Both the position numbers and the translations under genes were made by a program. From positions 3,100,001 through 3,164,000 of the forward strand of contig JAHRBC010000005.1 of NCBI GenBank assembly GCA_022702545.1: DNA of 64,000 nucleotides, read 5' to 3'. This DNA is from Phycomyces nitens (taxonomy: Eukaryota > Mucoromycota > Mucoromycetes > Mucorales > Phycomycetaceae). Shown here piece after piece: positions 1 to 11,902 of the stretch; position 1 is the stretch's first letter, and each line of letters opens with the position of its first letter. The notes under the pieces are model-generated. The model worked only from the letters and a program-made list of their open reading frames with translations. It made no database searches and had not been told where the DNA came from.

Positions 1-696
1 TACTTGAAAAAGGGCGAGATGTGTGTTTCATTCCTAGATTAAAAACAACAGAGCTGAAGATGTGGTATACAAGATGCCAATCGGGCATTTATTAAGGTGG
101 CAATCTTACATGATGGAGAGTTATTTGATTTTATTTCAAAGGAGAGGACCAAAGCAAAGATAAAACAGCTAAAGGAAAAGAGGAAAAGAAAAAGTGCGCT
201 AAAACATATACTAAAAATATGAGAGAACCAATAAGAGCAGCCTAAAGAATATTAAAGACTTAGTCTGTTTCTCTTAGATGAAGGCTCATTGCTCATTCCT
301 AGTGGTGTAAACCTATATCAAACAGTAGAAATATTATATTAATATTAAATTGAGAATAGATGAGCAACAAAAAAGCTCTAACTTATAGTACATCTGTCAT
401 GATTGGGGATTCAGCCTCGTCATCCGTTTGAAATACCTCATCTTCCAAAAGAAAAGAACTGCTTGCTCTTTCCTGCTATAACATAATAAAAATATTGTAT
501 TAATTATAATGTATATTCAAATGTTTGTTAATTAACAAACTTGCCTGGCTGTTCTCTGCTATTTTTCTCTTACAAGTCTGGTTTGCACTCTTAAAGGTGT
601 CTTGAAGAAGATTCTTAGCACACCACATTCCTTTGCACTTGTAAATGTGGAGTGCTATTATCCTAGCCGTGCATCACTGGCCACAATCATTGATGA
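1..696 (-). mobile_element. H-family transposon fragment, cut by element C
   Basis: This stretch is the reverse complement of 12,865-13,558 inside H1, with scattered differences. Its right part, about 576-696 on the plus strand, matches an H1 coding exon (key residues LKGVLKKIL, PSRASLATIIDD). At 697 the reading is interrupted by the CACTGC terminus of element C. In H1 the same place continues uninterrupted (about 12,857-12,870), so H1 preserves the empty site. The left edge of this fragment lies outside the window. Confidence 0.8.
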
Positions 697-699
697 CAC

Positions 700-2110
700 T
701 GCAAAAAGCATACAGTTTCATAGGGTAGAAAGAGTGGGAATATTATGTTTAAATCATTGATTTCTATATGGTTTTACTCTAATTACCATCATGATACCTA
801 GCTTAATAATAACGGGTAGAAAGAAGCTTGAGATCATAAAGAAACCCTTTACCTGTCACACCACAATAGAGTTCTTTAGTCTATCATATACAATCCATAA
901 TATGTACTCTGTGTAAACACTTGTACTCCAAGCTTATGTGGTCAGTAAAATCCATTTTGAGTTTCATTTGTTATAAAAAAAGATTAAGAATTGAGTACCA
1001 CCTCAGCACATACACTTTCTCCATTTCATAATATTATTTATTAATTAATTTATAATAGACAATGAAGAGTAAGTGTAGTTTACGGTATATGATTATGGAG
1101 AAAGTGTAGTTCATGATACACAATTATGGGGAAAGTGTAGATTTTAAAGAAGCGTTTTGGCTGAATAATCATTTTGTTTTTATTTGTTTCATAAAAAATA
1201 TTCTCTAGGTGGGGGCTATAATCATACGATTGATTTCTTTACTAGAGCTACTGTATCTATTTGTATTTGTAAATAAATACTCACGGCCAGATCTTGGGCT
1301 AAACGAAGTATACTCAGGGAGTTGTCCAGTGCTATATTTTATACTCTAGAATAAAGAGTCCATTAGAATATAGTCATCAAAATGTAAAATATATATATTG
1401 CGGTACTTACAGGTATCATAACAAACATTTTATACTCTTTGGTCCTGTTTTGAAGTACCACAGTTAGTATAATATATGCTGAAAGTATAAGAGACTTGTT
1501 TTAAAATAACTTACTTTATATCATCGGCCACAACACGGCAGTATAAATGAGAGATGAGCCAAAAGAATCTATAACAGATATTTAGTAACTGTAAAACAAA
1601 AAATAATATTTTATATATATTTACCATAATATTTTTCAAGAGCCAAGACCAGAGTAAGTAAGGATAATAGGAAAGCAGAGTATAGAAAGATGGTGAGTAC
1701 TTGTACTAGGCATAATGATATCTTACGTTTGCATGTCTTGTTTGGTCTTTCAAGTAGAAACAAAGGGAGAATATACCCTCTATAATCAAGTCCCATAGTC
1801 AGTAAAAATAAAAAATATATTAAAAAAAACTTACCGTGTATTGAGTATCAAAAATAATAAGAGAGGAAAAGAAGGAGAAAAAGGAAAAAAAAAAGACTCT
1901 GGCCAAGATGTCTGGATCGTAAAATAAAATATGATTGGTAAATCAAAAAAATCCAAAAGAAGATGCCAATTTGTGTATCCAATGTTTATACTTCTCTGAG
2001 TTGAAAAGACGTTTTGATCTTATTAAAGAAGTAGAAAAATTCTCTTAAATATCATCTCAAACAAACCAAACCAACCTCTCTTACTTGCTCTTTTTACTTG
2101 TATGTATATA
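700..2110 (-). other. Element C subterminal region with spliced-looking unit
   Basis: There is no long ORF here. On the minus strand, short blocks are bounded by good donors and acceptors: a donor of the GTAAAT type just after the block at about 1,622-1,796, acceptors ending TAG at about 1,570, and a GTAAGT donor at about 1,510 and again at about 1,410. The block at 1,611-1,796 is open for 61 codons and contains a hydrophobic run (YSAFLLSLLTLVLAL). This is the same position and orientation as the subterminal unit in elements A, B, E, F and G. Function unknown; it may be a non-coding RNA. Confidence 0.4.
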
Positions 2111-2164
2111 TACATATACCAGCATATTTATTTATATTAATTGATATTGATTTATTTGTAGAAA

Positions 2165-3402
2165 ATGTACAACTTTGATCCCTCCCGAATTTCAGTGAAC
2201 AATCCCATGTTTGCTGCTATTACCCGTAGTGCAATGGCCAACAATAGTAGCATGCAAGCACCTCTAATTGCTGCTACTAGCCCAGTACCAGAAGTTGTTC
2301 ATAACTTTCAAGGACTAGAAGATCCTGTTCTCACCTTGTTGTGTTCAACCAATGCAAATATCAATAGTCTTGCTGATCAAATAAAAATGATTACGACTAT
2401 TGTTGGGGACTCCAAAGGTTTAATCACCCGTTTGGAGCAAACAGTAAAGGAGATTGTTGATGCCCAGACAGTCATCAGCACCACTCCAGTCAGCCAAAAC
2501 ACAGCAGTAGAGATCCAGAGGATGCCAGATTTTCGATCCCTTTTGGAGGAGAATCATGTTCCTGGAAAAAGACATCGTCAGATATCTGTAAGTTTTGTTA
2601 GAAAACATAGTGATGGTAAATATATTAAATGCTTTATTCATAGAAAATGATCAATGGTTACTTGAAAAAGCCAGATTTTAAACACATTGATCCTTTAAAA
2701 GAAGCTGAAAATGATGCAAAACCAGGGTGGTGCCTGACCAGCTACTTTAAGGGTGGATACAACCATGGTTTGGCCATGGTATTGATTGCCAACCTGAGAA
2801 ACCAGGAAGCTTCTGTTGGGGCCGCAACAAGCGATCTTGCCAGAATGGTTAAAAACCATTTCTGCAATCAGGTGTGTCAGTTTCGCAGATCTCCAGAGGC
2901 TGTGGATAAAAAACGATTAGCATCTAGAAGGCATCAGTGTGGTGTGGCAGTAAGTTTTGGGCAATCACTTTAATAAATATAGTTTAATTTAAATTGATGA
3001 AATAAATATCTAGCTTCTTCAACGTCGTTCTGGTGCATATGCCAAGTATAAAGAACGGATTGACCGAGAGATGGGAAAGTCTGACTGTGTCAAGGTGTTG
3101 CAAAAGGCCGCAATGTCAGATGATGAGACTGATGGTGAAGATCAGCTCACAGCTTACCGACCAAGCTGGAGAAGTGATGAGGTAATATATATTTAAATAT
3201 TATTCTTTATATTAAAAATTAAATATACTTAATTATTATAATATAGCTCCAAAAGTTCCTGGACATGGTTGATGATTTTGCTTCCCAGTCTTTGAAGAAG
3301 AAAGCAGCCCGATTGTTGAAGCGTGTTGCAGCTGTGAAAGAAGCTGAACTGCCTGTTGATTTAGCAGTCCCACTCCCTCAATGGGCTGTAAAAAATAATT
3401 AA
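2165..3402 (+). CDS. Element C companion protein, four exons
   Basis: Predicted exons are 2,165-2,587, 2,644-2,949, 3,014-3,181 and 3,247-3,402, giving about 350 residues. All three introns are short, with GTAAGT/GTAATA donors and TAG acceptors, and keep phase 0. Exon 2 is 306 nt, as in five other copies. The exon 1 part is variable and rich in N, S and T. Exon 3 carries the family signature AAMSDDETDGED followed by YRPSWRSDE; exon 4 ends in PLPQWAVKNN. I recognise no known domain. The gene is convergent with the transposase and ends 106 bp from it, so it probably serves transposition (inference). It is intact although its element is truncated. Confidence 0.75.
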
Positions 3403-3508
3403 ATATATTCTATTTTGTTCTATTTTGCTCTATCTTATTTATCCGAGCCATATATTCCCAATATTTTTGATTATGTTGATAGTAAAAAAAATGGTATTAT
3501 ATATATAT

Positions 3509-3624
3509 TTATGCGTATATTTTTCTAAGTAAAGGGACAATGAGCATCTTAATGTTTCCACTTTCTGTTATATGCTCTCCAATGGCAACTGACAACAGAA
3601 TACGGTGTACTGGCAGAATGTTTT
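3509..3624 (-). pseudogene. C-terminal stub of element C transposase
   Basis: Only the last 38 codons survive. They read ILPVHRILL near the cut and VPLLRKIYA before the stop, matching the conserved ending of the other transposases (ILPVHRILLEVA...PLPKK). The upstream part is replaced by D1, whose CACTGC terminus starts at 3,625 directly after TTT. This shows that D1 inserted in, or recombined into, the transposase gene of C. Confidence 0.85.
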
Positions 3625-5088
3625 CACTGCAAAAACTGTGGGGTGAAACCATGTATATAACCAGAAATAAATAGGGGAAAAGTTTAGGTTTTCAGGGGAG
3701 AACAGAATACTACGAGTATGGGAGTAAGCAAGGTTTCTCCTGGGCTCAAAGTCAAATCTCATACAGGTGCAAAGTTGAAAACTTTTGGGAGAGTAGGGTT
3801 CGTTAGCTTTTTCTGCATATAGATTTTTGGTGTTTACCAGATTTTTGTGCTTAAAACTATGTTTTTAGTGTAATAGATTATGTGTTTATAAATTGAAAAG
3901 ACGATTACACACAGCAAATAAAGTTGGGGAGAAGCTGGCTTTCTCCATGGTATCAAGGATATCCTCAAGCAATTAACCAATCATCAAATACTATTACTGT
4001 GCAATCAAGCATAGAATGATCCCCCCATTGTTTTATACCCCGTACTTATTAGGTTTATGGTTTATATTTGTGTTTATTGGAAAGAATAGAATGGCTCTGT
4101 ACACAAGCTCTAATACTATTACTGTTTATCCTTGCCGCTTCTACCGGCCTACTTGATACTACTTGGATCGGGTGCTTCACTACTGAACAATACCTGAAAA
4201 TAGGGACCGACGGCGATTTGGGTGGTTGCGGCAGTATTCTAATACAATAAAAGTTATATTAGTGACATATATTCAAGAGTGCGGGTGTTGTTCAAGATGC
4301 GAGGTATTTTATACTTACATTGTAAGGGATGGATAAGAACGGACAAAGTGGGGCTGAGTTGTGCGGCATGGCATGGCATCTTGTATGATTAGATTGACTA
4401 GAGATGGGGTAAAGTAAATTAGTATGGGTGAATTAGGTAATAGAATAATCGATTTACATACCAGAAACAGAGTTGACAATTAAGTAGAGGGATGTTACGT
4501 GATGACCAACAATAGATTCTTATTAAGAGTATAGAACAATATTAGTAAATAGCCAGAATAATATTATGGAAAGAGATAAAGACCAAGAAAAGGCATTACC
4601 ATTATGATAACCAGTCGTAGATGATGAAGGGGCCAGATGGGGTGGACAGTGATGGCGGCGGTCTATAGTAGAATAAGAAACGTTAAAGGAGAAAATAGTT
4701 TGACACGAAGAGTTTTTACCAAGCCACCAATGACGATACCATATAATAGACCGTTTGAGTAGAGGAGGTCTATAAGATAAAAAGAGAGAATCAGAATAGT
4801 GTTATGGAAAGTATAAAGACTAAGAGACAGCATTACCGTTATGATAACAGTTGAGGATGATGGGGAAGCCAGATGGGGTGATTGATGGCGGCGGTCTATA
4901 GTAGAATAAGAAACGTTAGAGGATAAAATAGTTTGACACGAAAATATTTTTTACCAAGCCACCAATGACGATACCATATAATAGACCGTTTGAGTAGAGG
5001 AGGTCTATAAGATAAAAAGAGAGAATCAGAATAGTGTTATGGAAAGTATAAAGACTAAGAGACAGCATTACCATTATGATAACAGTTG
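3625..5088 (+). mobile_element. Element D1: companion-side end of a Plavaka-like transposon
   Basis: It begins CACTGCAAAAACTGTGGGG and contains only subterminal sequence before it is cut by B1 at 5,089. The first 540 bp are an inverted copy of 16,076-16,614 (D2). The rest resembles the subterminal regions of A (about 30,030-31,100) and E (about 43,400-44,400), including the block TACTTGGATCGGGTGCTTC. No gene of D1 remains. Blocks with GT-AG boundaries on the minus strand again suggest the subterminal spliced unit. Confidence 0.75.
4600..5085. repeat. Tandem duplication in D1 subterminal region, about 232-bp unit
   Basis: Two adjacent near-identical copies are visible: the GTTTGACACGAA and GGAGGTCTATAAGATAAAAA segments recur about 232 bp apart (for example 4,699 and 4,931). 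The motif CATTATGATAACAG occurs at about 4,603, 4,836 (as CGTTATGATAACAG) and 5,072. The intact copy at about 4,840-4,850 shows what sequence stood where B1 inserted (after ...AACAGTTG). Confidence 0.75.
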
Positions 5089-5099
5089 CACTGCAAAAA

Positions 5100-6552
5100 A
5101 TAAAGAAATTCCAATAACGTAAAAGTGGCAATACTGTACTATAAAGCGATGTTTTAACATAGGGTGGTTTTTTTTCCGACTATGAGACAAGCTACCTTGT
5201 CAGCTATCTCGTTGATGTGCTATCTAGTAGTGGATTTTTGAAATAATGTGCCGCAGGTGAGGGCTGTTAGCACTTTCGGTGTACTGATCTGATCTGGAAA
5301 AACAAAAAGAAATATTTAAAAGTACGGTTCTATTTTGGTGCCGTATTTATGGACCTGGAAATATTGGGAGAATCATATATTCATGAAAATACATGCTCGT
5401 GTATTTGTCGAAAATATTGAGCATACTCTTCATGAAAGCCAATTAAATGAATGGATTGAAAGCTTCTTTATTCTTCTTCACCAGTAATATATCACCCATT
5501 ATTTGATTTCCCGTTTATAATTGATTGGTAATGTTTTACGTTTTTATTTTTATTAGAAAGAATAGAATGTTTCTAGGTTTAGGGTCTACTATTACGCCTA
5601 TTCCTATGCCTAGCCGTTTCTACCCGGTTGCTTGCTGCTATTTGGATGGAATATTTTTCTACATAAAAAATACCTGCAAAAATATGAATATCCAGTGATT
5701 TTTTGGGCTGCAGGAGTGTTCTGTAAAAGATAAAGAAGTGTTAATGATGTGGGGTACAAAGAGGAAATTTTTGTGTGACAAAAGATACTTACATTGCAAG
5801 AGATGGGCAAGAGTGGGCAAAGGGGACTTGAATTGTAAGGCTGGATGGGCTGTGTGGCGGGTTTTACTATAAAAAAGGGAATAAAAATTAATATGGGTGA
5901 ACAGAGTGATGTTATATTTAATTTACATACCAGGAGTCAAATGGGTTATCAAAGTAGGGGGCATGGTGTGCAAAGGAAGCCCAAGTGAGTCTATAAAACA
6001 CATAATAATAATTATTAATAAATAGTCTGAATAATATTTTAGATAAGTAAAAAGAGATTTATAAAGAATATTACCTTTATGATTACAATCACAAATGATG
6101 GAGGAGGCCGATGGCGTGAATAGAAAGGGCAGTCTACAATGGAATAGAGTCAGAGAAGGAACAAGTATGATTGAAAGAAAAAATTTTACCTGGTGCTGAT
6201 GGCATCCTTACATAAGTTGTTTGGCCAATCTAAGAGAGAAAGTGAAAATAATTTTTATCATGATGACGGGACCAGTGAATGCGGCCAGTGAGTATTTGTC
6301 TAGATGGCCATTGTGGAAAGGATGAGTTGGAATGGGAGTGCACATCTATGAAAAAGAGGTTAATTTGTGTGTATAAAGAGGTATAAAAAATGTCTTACCA
6401 GAGAAAGGCGCTGATATTAAAAAAGCAAACAAAAGGAAAAATAAAGGGAACCAAAGAAAAAGGAGAGAGTCTGAAAATTTTTTCACCTTTGAAACATGCT
6501 GCAGAAGGTGTGATGGATTGAGCCCAAAAACAATATCAAGGCTGATTTGCAT
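5100..6552 (-). other. B1 subterminal region with multi-exon unit
   Basis: This is the counterpart of 36,358-37,810 in B2. On the minus strand a first block from about 6,552 is open for over 50 codons and ends at a GTAAGA donor near 6,398; it includes a hydrophobic run (LFLWFPLFFLLFAFLI). Further short blocks follow with TAG/CAG acceptors and GTAA donors down to about 5,640. It runs away from the companion gene, toward the terminus. Coding status is unclear because in-frame stops appear after splicing. Confidence 0.45.
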
Positions 6553-6784
6553 CTCAGTGCTTCAAGACAATGGATGAACATCTTTATAGTCATTCAAAAT
6601 GCCTATATATAAAGGCCTTTTTGATAGTATTCAACCTCTCTTACCTTTACACCAACCCACACACACACACACTTACTTACTCACTCACCCAAACAGTTTT
6701 TGTATGTATATTATATTTATTTTTATTTCAATTGAACAAAAACTAATAATTATAATCGAAATATACTTTACCATATTCTAGAAA

Positions 6785-7967
6785 ATGGTTAACCAAAGAA
6801 GATCGATTGCTCCTCGTCCTGCTACTGCTGACATGGATCTGATATTGGAAAAGCTTGTTGCCATGGAGAACAAGATGACCATTATGGAAAGCGAGATGGT
6901 GACATCAAACGCCAGACTTGTAACGATGGATTCCAGACTTGGTGTCATTATTGTAGGAAACCGTGAGACTATCACTGCCATTGATAATTTCGTTGAGGCT
7001 GCTCCTGCTGCTCCTGCTGCTCCTGTTGCTCCTGCTGCCTCCACCAGTGCAACTAGCAATGTTGTTGTGGCGGATCCCATTGCTTTGTCAAACCCCAGCA
7101 AGAGAGTTTCCACAGAGGTCTATGTAAGTATTATACTAAAGAGTAAAGACTATACTATCAGTTTGTTAACTTTTATATATTATTAGGCTGCGATCCGCAA
7201 ATTCATGTGGAATCCAAAGTTTCGGTCAACTGTCCCAGCAGAAGTAGAGGCCAACAATGATAAGCCCAGGTGGAACACCGATGTTCACTTCAACGTGACT
7301 CCCAACAAGGAGTTGGTTGATCGAATGCTCGTCTACCTGGAGCATAAGTTTGCTGGCGACGGAATGAGGCAAAAGGATCTTCGTGAGAGGCTCCACAAGA
7401 ATTTCATTAGTAGATGCCAAAAAGTGAGAGAGTCTCCTGCTGTGAGGGCTGCGTTGAACAGACGTTCACGAAGATCTGGTCGTGCAAACGAAGTAAGTTG
7501 TTTGCAATATATTAAAAATCCATTAAATGCATATTAATAATAATATTTGTAGAACTATGCTCGTCGTTTGGCAGCATATGACAATAACAGGGCTGAGATC
7601 AACCAGGAGATGGGTTGGAACTGCATAGGTGCACTCCAAAAGGGAGCAATGTCCGAGGGAGAATCAGATGACGAAGTCTCTGAAGCAGGAAGAAGACGTG
7701 TGGTTCGCACAATTCGCCCAAGTTGGAGAAGCAATGAAGTGAGTTGTTGAGCTGATTATAAATAGTATATTGAATGACTGTAGATTACTGATGCGCAATT
7801 GATAGTTTAACCGATTCATCCAAGTCGTTGACAGATTCGTTGATCTCCAACTTGGAGCAAATGCTCATCAAATGTTGTCAAGGGTTTATGCCAGAACTGT
7901 GGACGTGGCAGTCCCGACTAATTTTAATCCCAGTCTTCCTCAGTGGGCTCTTAGACATGGGCTTTAA
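6785..7967 (+). CDS. Element B1 companion protein, four exons, intact
   Basis: Predicted exons 6,785-7,123, 7,187-7,492, 7,553-7,738 and 7,806-7,967 encode about 330 residues; all introns are phase 0 with GTAAGT or GTGAGT donors. Residues 1-70 look like an amphipathic helix or coiled coil (EKLVAMENKMTIMESEMV), followed by an Ala-Pro rich linker. Exon 2 (306 nt) holds the conserved core with MWNPKFRS, NDKPRWNT, SPNKELVDRM, LRERLHKNF and RCQK. Exon 3 has GAMSEGESDDE and RPSWRSNE. Exon 4 ends with SLPQWALRHGL. I recognise no known family. It converges on the transposase gene 124 bp away. A DNA-binding or transposase-accessory role is inference from its constant pairing with the transposase. Confidence 0.8.
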
Positions 7968-8091
7968 TAAAATATTTTTTTATCTATCCATCTATTTTTT
8001 TTGACACGCATTACGTTTTGACAACATTTATAAAGGCAATGCTATTTCTGTTTGTTTTTTTTATGAAAGAGAAAAGATATTTATTTATTTA

Positions 8092-11000
8092 TTATATGTA
8101 AAGTTTCTTTGGCAAAGGGATGACCAGCATCCTCTTTATACCATTTCGGCTTGTGTGTGTGGCAGTCGCAACTTCCAAGAGAAGGCGATGGACTGGCAAG
8201 ATGCACTCATGGGTAGCAGGAGAAAAGCCGGGCAAACAGATGTCAACACCTTCATCCTCACGCGAACGATCATAGGACACATCATACCATCTGACAAAGG
8301 CGAAAACATGCTGGCTTTGATGAGCACGGCGATTTAGATGAACAGAGGCAGAGAGAGGTGGCGTGAACTGGTGGACAAAAATATACTGTATTTTGCCAGT
8401 ATATGCGGTCTGGTTCTCACCAGTGCTGTTGCCAAACAAAGCTTGGACACGAGATCCACCATTTCCAGAGCCATTGTGCCCACAATATACTTGGCCAAGG
8501 AGATTTATCGATTTTAGCTTTATGATCTGATTGTCAACAAACAACGAAGAAGAAGTGGCATGTTGATAATGCTGGAGGGTGTCAATGTCATACGTATCCA
8601 CATAGTAAGCCAACAATTGAGGATAGTCAACATCACTCATTTTTGTGGCAGACTTTTGCAACAGAGGAAACGCAGAGGGTGGAAGAGGCTCGTTACCCTT
8701 GATCGGGAATTCGGAATCTTGGGATGCATCCACAAAATTTTGAATTCGGAATGGGCGTCGTGTTGGTGCAGGTGCAGGTGGAGACAAGGTGGCAAAGGAC
8801 GAAGAGAGCTTGGCAATGAGTGGGAGGAAAGGAGCTGATATCGAAGACTTGAGGATGGCATTCGTATAGTCCTCCTTGTACGAATTCTGGACAAATGTTT
8901 TCATAAACGTTGACTCGAACCCGTCTCTTCTGTTTGTCTCAATGTTCTTCAACAACCCATTGTATCTCTCAAACCCAAAGAGCCAATAGCCGTACACTGG
9001 TCCAAAATCACGAATGGTCTCGCGAAGATGGAGGTGTAGGTGCATATTGCAGGTGAGGACAGTGTGTGGGTATTGTTGTTCGCAGGCTTGACCAAATTTT
9101 TCCAGGTGACTATAGGCTTCATCAAGTTCGTCAAAAGTGATGGTTGGCTTGGTAAGGAGGCGGCAGGCGTCGACAAAGCTGATCCAATTCTGGAACTTGG
9201 CAGCAGGGAGAACAGTCTTCAACAGAGCAGGGGAGTAAACGAGCACCCAGGATTTCCACTCGTCGGCCTTCATATGGGGAAATCCCTTCCCAATCTTCGT
9301 CTTCAACACTGCGTAATCTGCAGGCAACACCATGGTCTCTGCCACCATCTGCATCTCACGAAGATTGTTGTCTGTGATCAGACCACTGGCAGTCCACGTC
9401 TCGACCATCCTCTTTGCCGTTCCCAGGAATATGTTGTGCATGGGATCAATGATCGTTCCACGTACTAGATCAAAGTATCCAAGGCGATGCAACTGCGACC
9501 ATCGAACACCATTTTCGACCTCCAGCTGATGCCTTTCTGAGGGCGTACTTGCACTCTTCCACTCCTCAGCATGCACCCGGTTTTCAGCACCATTTGCAAG
9601 CCTCCACTTGGCAAACTTGAACCCACGAAAGTCTACATGGCTTGTGCCTTCCAAGCGAGAGAAACTACGGCTGCATTTGTAGCATGCATGCGTACTGTTG
9701 TGGGACGTGAATCCACTGGTTTTTCTGGCAGCAGGGATATCACATGCAACCATTAAGAGCGCAGCACGGACAGTTACTCCAGTGGGGTGTTCATAACTTG
9801 GAATAGACATTCCAACATACAGCTGCTCCAACTCGTCGACCAAGGGCTTGAGGTAGTTGTTAATCTCCTCTGATCTTGGTTCCTTTGGCCCAGGCATCAG
9901 ACCAACAAGAATCACGTTTTCTGCCTTGAACCTATCCTCTCGAGGCAAATTGTTGAATGCCAGGTAAATGGCTCCAGAGGAATGACTGATACCATCGAAT
10001 GGCTGAAACCAATCAATGTTGAGAGTCAACATGAGTGATCGAGAGTCTTCAACAAAGGGAACGCCGTTCTTGTCCTTCAACCCCTTCCACATTGCACCAT
10101 CGTAAACGTCGCACATGGTATCAACGATCTTCAACTCCTGGTTCCATTGTCTGATCTTGCTTTCGAAATCCGGGCGGAGGAAAAGGACTCTCAACGCCTG
10201 CTTGACGGACTGGTAGCTGTATTGACGTTTGGGGACTAAAGCACCAGATGATGATTGCTTCATCAATTGGCAACCACATGGAGAAACGGAACCAAGCTTG
10301 GCGGAACTGCACTGAAGGGGAGCAGACCCAGCTTCCTCATAAACCGTGTGGCAATCCTGGCACACAACGAATCTCTTTACACCCTTGGTCAAGGCAGTGA
10401 AACCCGTCATGCTTTGGAGACCAGAAAGGCTTGAAGGCAATTGGAAGTCCTGTCCGTAAATCGTCAAGAGTTTGTTGATGAACTCAATCAAGACAACAGC
10501 ACCCTTATCGACCACATAACGGGATGCAAACAGAACAACGAAAATGGCAATTGCCCTGTGCACTGGGTTTTCGGGCATACCAGGAGTAGCAAAAGGGTCT
10601 ATTATTTAAAAAGGAAAATTATTAATACTCAATCTTTGCTTGCTTTTGTATTGTAGCTATTCAATACTGACCTTCACTATCAAACTCCTCGACCTCGATC
10701 TCTTCAACATCGGGTTCATCATCACTGTCATTGTCAGAGTCATCGGTGATTTCAGCGTCATCGCCATTGACCTCATTGTCAACTGAATCATCGTCAGACA
10801 TCGGGACGGAATCCAAAAATGGTAGGCCGACCTGACCATCCGTTTCCATGGATTCGGATTGAGAGGTCGGGATTGCTACAAATATAGAATACATTAGTTT
10901 ATTGCCCTGTACTGGTGTTCAAATAAATATTTTTTACCCTCAACATCAACGTCCATCACGGCACTTTGTGTGCCTGAGTTCAATTAAAGGCTAATGGTTA

Positions 11001-11175
11001 TTATTGCGCAGCAAAGATAAAATTAATATTGAAAATAACATACTGTTTTCAAAATCCAAGACTTCTTCAAATCTTGCTCTCTTGGCATGACGCTGGGAAG
11101 TGCGCTTGGATACAATAGAGAATCCTTGCTGGTTGTTGTTGCATTTGTTGCAGTAACAGGCAGTGTTGTTAAGAG
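8092..11175 (-). pseudogene. Element B1 Tnp2-like transposase, 5-prime truncated by H1
   Basis: Exons (minus strand): 11,044-11,175 (truncated), 10,938-10,973, 10,672-10,875 and 8,092-10,598. Exon 4 is fully open and codes the catalytic region. Counting from its MPENPV segment, likely catalytic acids lie in LNIDWFQPF (D about 189), ACDIPAARK (D about 280) and FGFERYNG (E about 537); the family hallmark IDPMHN is at about 377-382. Cys pairs CQDC and CYKC probably bind zinc. Exon 3 is Asp/Glu rich. Exon 1 retains CNKCNNN...TSQRHAKRAR but lost its start codon to H1. The reaction would be DDE-type cut-and-paste excision and integration (family knowledge of Tnp2/CACTA). Compared with B2 it lacks the late frameshift. 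Confidence 0.85.
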
Positions 11176-11239
11176 CACTACGGCGGAAGGACCGGTAGCT
11201 GTGCCGAAAACGGTAGCATAACTACCGTTTTTTATGATT

Positions 11240-11880
11240 TTTGAGCACTTTATCTCCGCAGATTGTGGTTGAAAGGTAATGTCATCGATGCCGATTCATA
11301 AAAGTCGCATGGAATGTCTTTTCATCAGGCAATGAGGTAGTTGTAGTACCATAGAAAGGGCTCGTAAGTTTTTAGGCAACGTTATTTATTGAAATGAGCA
11401 TTTTATTTGGTGTTAACGATGTTGCGCATTTTTGAGAAAAATAATTTTTTGCCTGTGTGAACAAAACGGTAGCATAACTACCGTTTTTTTGAAACCAATT
11501 TTTTGTTTTTGATATTATTAGCCATTTGATTTTATTTTATATGACATTAATATTTATTAGAGCACTTTATCTCCGCAGATTGTGGTTGAAAGGTAATGTC
11601 ATCGATCCCGAATCATAAAAGTTGCATGGAATGTCTTTTCATCAGGCAATGAGGTAGTTGTAGTACCATAGAAAGGGCTCGTAAGTTTTTAGGCAACCTT
11701 GTTTATTGAAATGAGCATTTTATTTGGTGTTAAAGATGTTGCGCATTTTTGAGAAAAATAATTTTTCGCCTGTGTGAACAAAATGGTAGTTATGCTACCG
11801 TTTTTTTGAAACCGAATTTTTATTTTTGACATTATTAGCCATTTTATTTTATTTTATTTGGTATTGATATTTATAAGGAA
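11240..11880. repeat. Two tandem 320-bp subterminal repeats of H1
   Basis: The block starting GAGCACTTTATCTCCGCAG at about 11,240 recurs at about 11,560, and both copies run through TCATCAGGCAATGAGGTAG, GGGCTCGTAAGTTTTTAGG and an ACGGTAG palindrome. The same arrangement is found inverted at 55,683-56,199. Subterminal repeats are usual transposase binding regions in CACTA elements (family knowledge). Confidence 0.85.
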
Positions 11881-11902
11881 AGAAAAAAGAAAAAGAAAAT
11901 TT

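Larger units (their letters stand above)
697..3624 (+). mobile_element. Element C: truncated Plavaka-like transposon
   Basis: The left terminus reads CACTGCAAAAAGCATAC and follows TGA, the expected 3-bp target. The order is terminus, 1.4 kb subterminal region, companion gene (+), then the C-terminal end of a transposase (-). The element stops abruptly at 3,624, where the CACTGC terminus of D1 begins, so its transposase-side half and right terminus are missing. Established knowledge: CACTA-type elements start with CACT and make 2-3 bp duplications. Confidence 0.8.
5089..11175 (-). mobile_element. Element B1: Plavaka-like transposon, truncated at its transposase end
   Basis: It is the inverted homologue of B2 (31,463-37,820). 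The left terminus is CACTGCAAAAAATAAAG after TTG. It contains the subterminal unit, an intact companion gene (+) and a transposase gene (-). The other end is lost: at 11,175 the sequence switches, inside transposase exon 1, to the CACTACGG terminus of H1. The remaining B1 5-prime end was not found elsewhere in the window. Confidence 0.85.

Noticed and set aside
6988..7042. GCTCCTGCT repeats resembling a microsatellite or CRISPR-like array
   Set aside because: It is the Ala-Pro linker of the companion protein and varies in length between B1 and B2; no spacers exist.
8155..9756. Many antisense ORFs of 60-140 codons over transposase exon 4 in A, B, E, F and G
   Set aside because: They repeat at the same places in every copy because the sense protein is conserved, and they show no domains of their own.
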